Shown here: piece by piece, positions 25,157 through 25,371 of the stretch
How positions within the stretch are numbered: the stretch's first letter is position 1
Layout of the letters: each line of letters begins with the position of its first letter
NCBI GenBank assembly: GCA_047620505.1
Contig: JBLHKS010000102.1
Coordinates: 1-25,371, forward strand
From: JBLHKS01 sp047620505
GTDB taxonomy: Bacteria > Verrucomicrobiota > Verrucomicrobiia > Verrucomicrobiales > DEV007
Direction: 5' to 3'
Length of the DNA: 25,371 nt
The notes under the pieces: model-generated
The model's database searches: none
What the model was told of the DNA's origin: nothing
The model's input: the letters and a program-made list of their open reading frames with translations, nothing else
Translations under genes and position numbers: made by a program

Positions 25157-25371
25157 AAATTGGCGTAGATTTCGTGCAGTCTGTCCACTGCCCGGTTCCA
25201 GGGAACCTCGCGGTAAACGAAGGCGCGCAGCCACCGGATAAATTTCGGCTCTTCAGGAAATATCGTGGCAGCTGAAAGCATCGTAGTAGAGTGTATGAAT
25301 GAAAAGCCTCGCCCATCACTATGCTTTGTTACTGGGATTGGAAAGTCCGTGGAAAGTGGAATCAGTCGATC
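25153..25371 (-). CDS. Partial gene, C-terminal 72 residues, product unknown
   Basis: A minus-strand frame is open from the window edge to a TAA at 25153-25155. Its end reads IFPEEPKFIRWLRAFVYREV, then PWNRAVDRLHEIYANF. This looks like an ordinary helical protein C-terminus and not antisense noise. It overlaps the stop of the membrane-protein gene tail to tail by three bases. The start lies outside the window. I do not recognise the family. A longer open frame in another register of the same strand (24969-25319) has poor composition and is rejected. Confidence 0.5.
   Translation of the reverse strand, partial: DRLIPLSTDFPIPVTKHSDGRGFSFIHSTTMLSAATIFPEEPKFIRWLRAFVYREVPWNRAVDRLHEIYANF

Noticed and set aside
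24969..25319. A 116-residue minus-strand frame at the right end
   Set aside because: It is rich in Ser, Arg, Cys and Pro and crosses the real membrane-protein gene; the other register, open to the edge, reads like a true protein end.
1..25371. tRNA, rRNA, CRISPR array, insertion sequence or phage genes
   Set aside because: I looked for clover-leaf ends, regularly spaced repeats, terminal inverted repeats with transposase, and phage protein motifs, and saw none.

Overview
The window looks like a chromosome segment, or a cloned piece of one, from a Verrucomicrobiota-type bacterium. It carries ftsQ, ftsA and ftsZ together with paired secreted cytochrome and Tat-exported proteins (DUF1549/DUF1553 + DUF1501; DUF1587-1592-1588 family + DUF1552). 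These secreted families are typical of the Planctomycetes-Verrucomicrobia group, and planctomycetes lack FtsZ, which points to Verrucomicrobiota or a close relative. No rRNA, tRNA, insertion sequence or CRISPR array is visible. Both window ends read GATC.

Region 1 (10-6758, minus strand) is an accessory regulatory cassette, transcribed as a divergent LysR-like regulator, then an ECF-like sigma factor, then a 1607-residue protein. The giant protein has an anti-sigma-like N-terminus without zinc ligands, a segment resembling a phosphodiester glycosidase (NAGPA/DUF2233), a long unrecognised middle, and a C-terminal ROK/sugar-kinase-like ATPase. The promoter DNA has matching structure: a box TCAGATTTTG(A) occurs twice upstream of the LysR gene and once upstream of the sigma gene, and a long inverted repeat abuts the sigma start codon. 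This is the best candidate here for an undescribed system.

Region 2 (7134-12442, plus strand) is the distal part of the division and cell wall cluster: ddl, ftsQ, ftsA, ftsZ. FtsZ is unusual. Its T7 catalytic loop reads RIGMDD where the canonical loop is NVDFAD, and about 350 residues of Ala/Glu-rich coiled coil and acidic linker separate the GTPase from a recognisable C-terminal peptide. The mur genes usually found upstream are absent; the regulatory cassette lies there instead.

Region 3 (12682-25156, plus strand) is a probable envelope operon: cytochrome-DUF1549/DUF1553 protein, DUF1501 protein, cytochrome-DUF1587/1592/1588 protein, DUF1552 protein, a secreted SGNH hydrolase fused to an alpha/beta hydrolase, a Tat-exported FAD oxidoreductase, and a three-helix membrane protein with possible haem-ligating histidines. 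Together they suggest an exported oxidative or esterolytic pathway on an unknown substrate. Two tandem perfect hairpins with a compensatory pair swap fill the gap before the last gene. A partial minus-strand reading frame enters from the right edge and overlaps that last gene tail to tail.

At a larger scale, the 12-base palindrome CAGCAGCTGCTG occurs eight times, in two codon registers and across all three regions.
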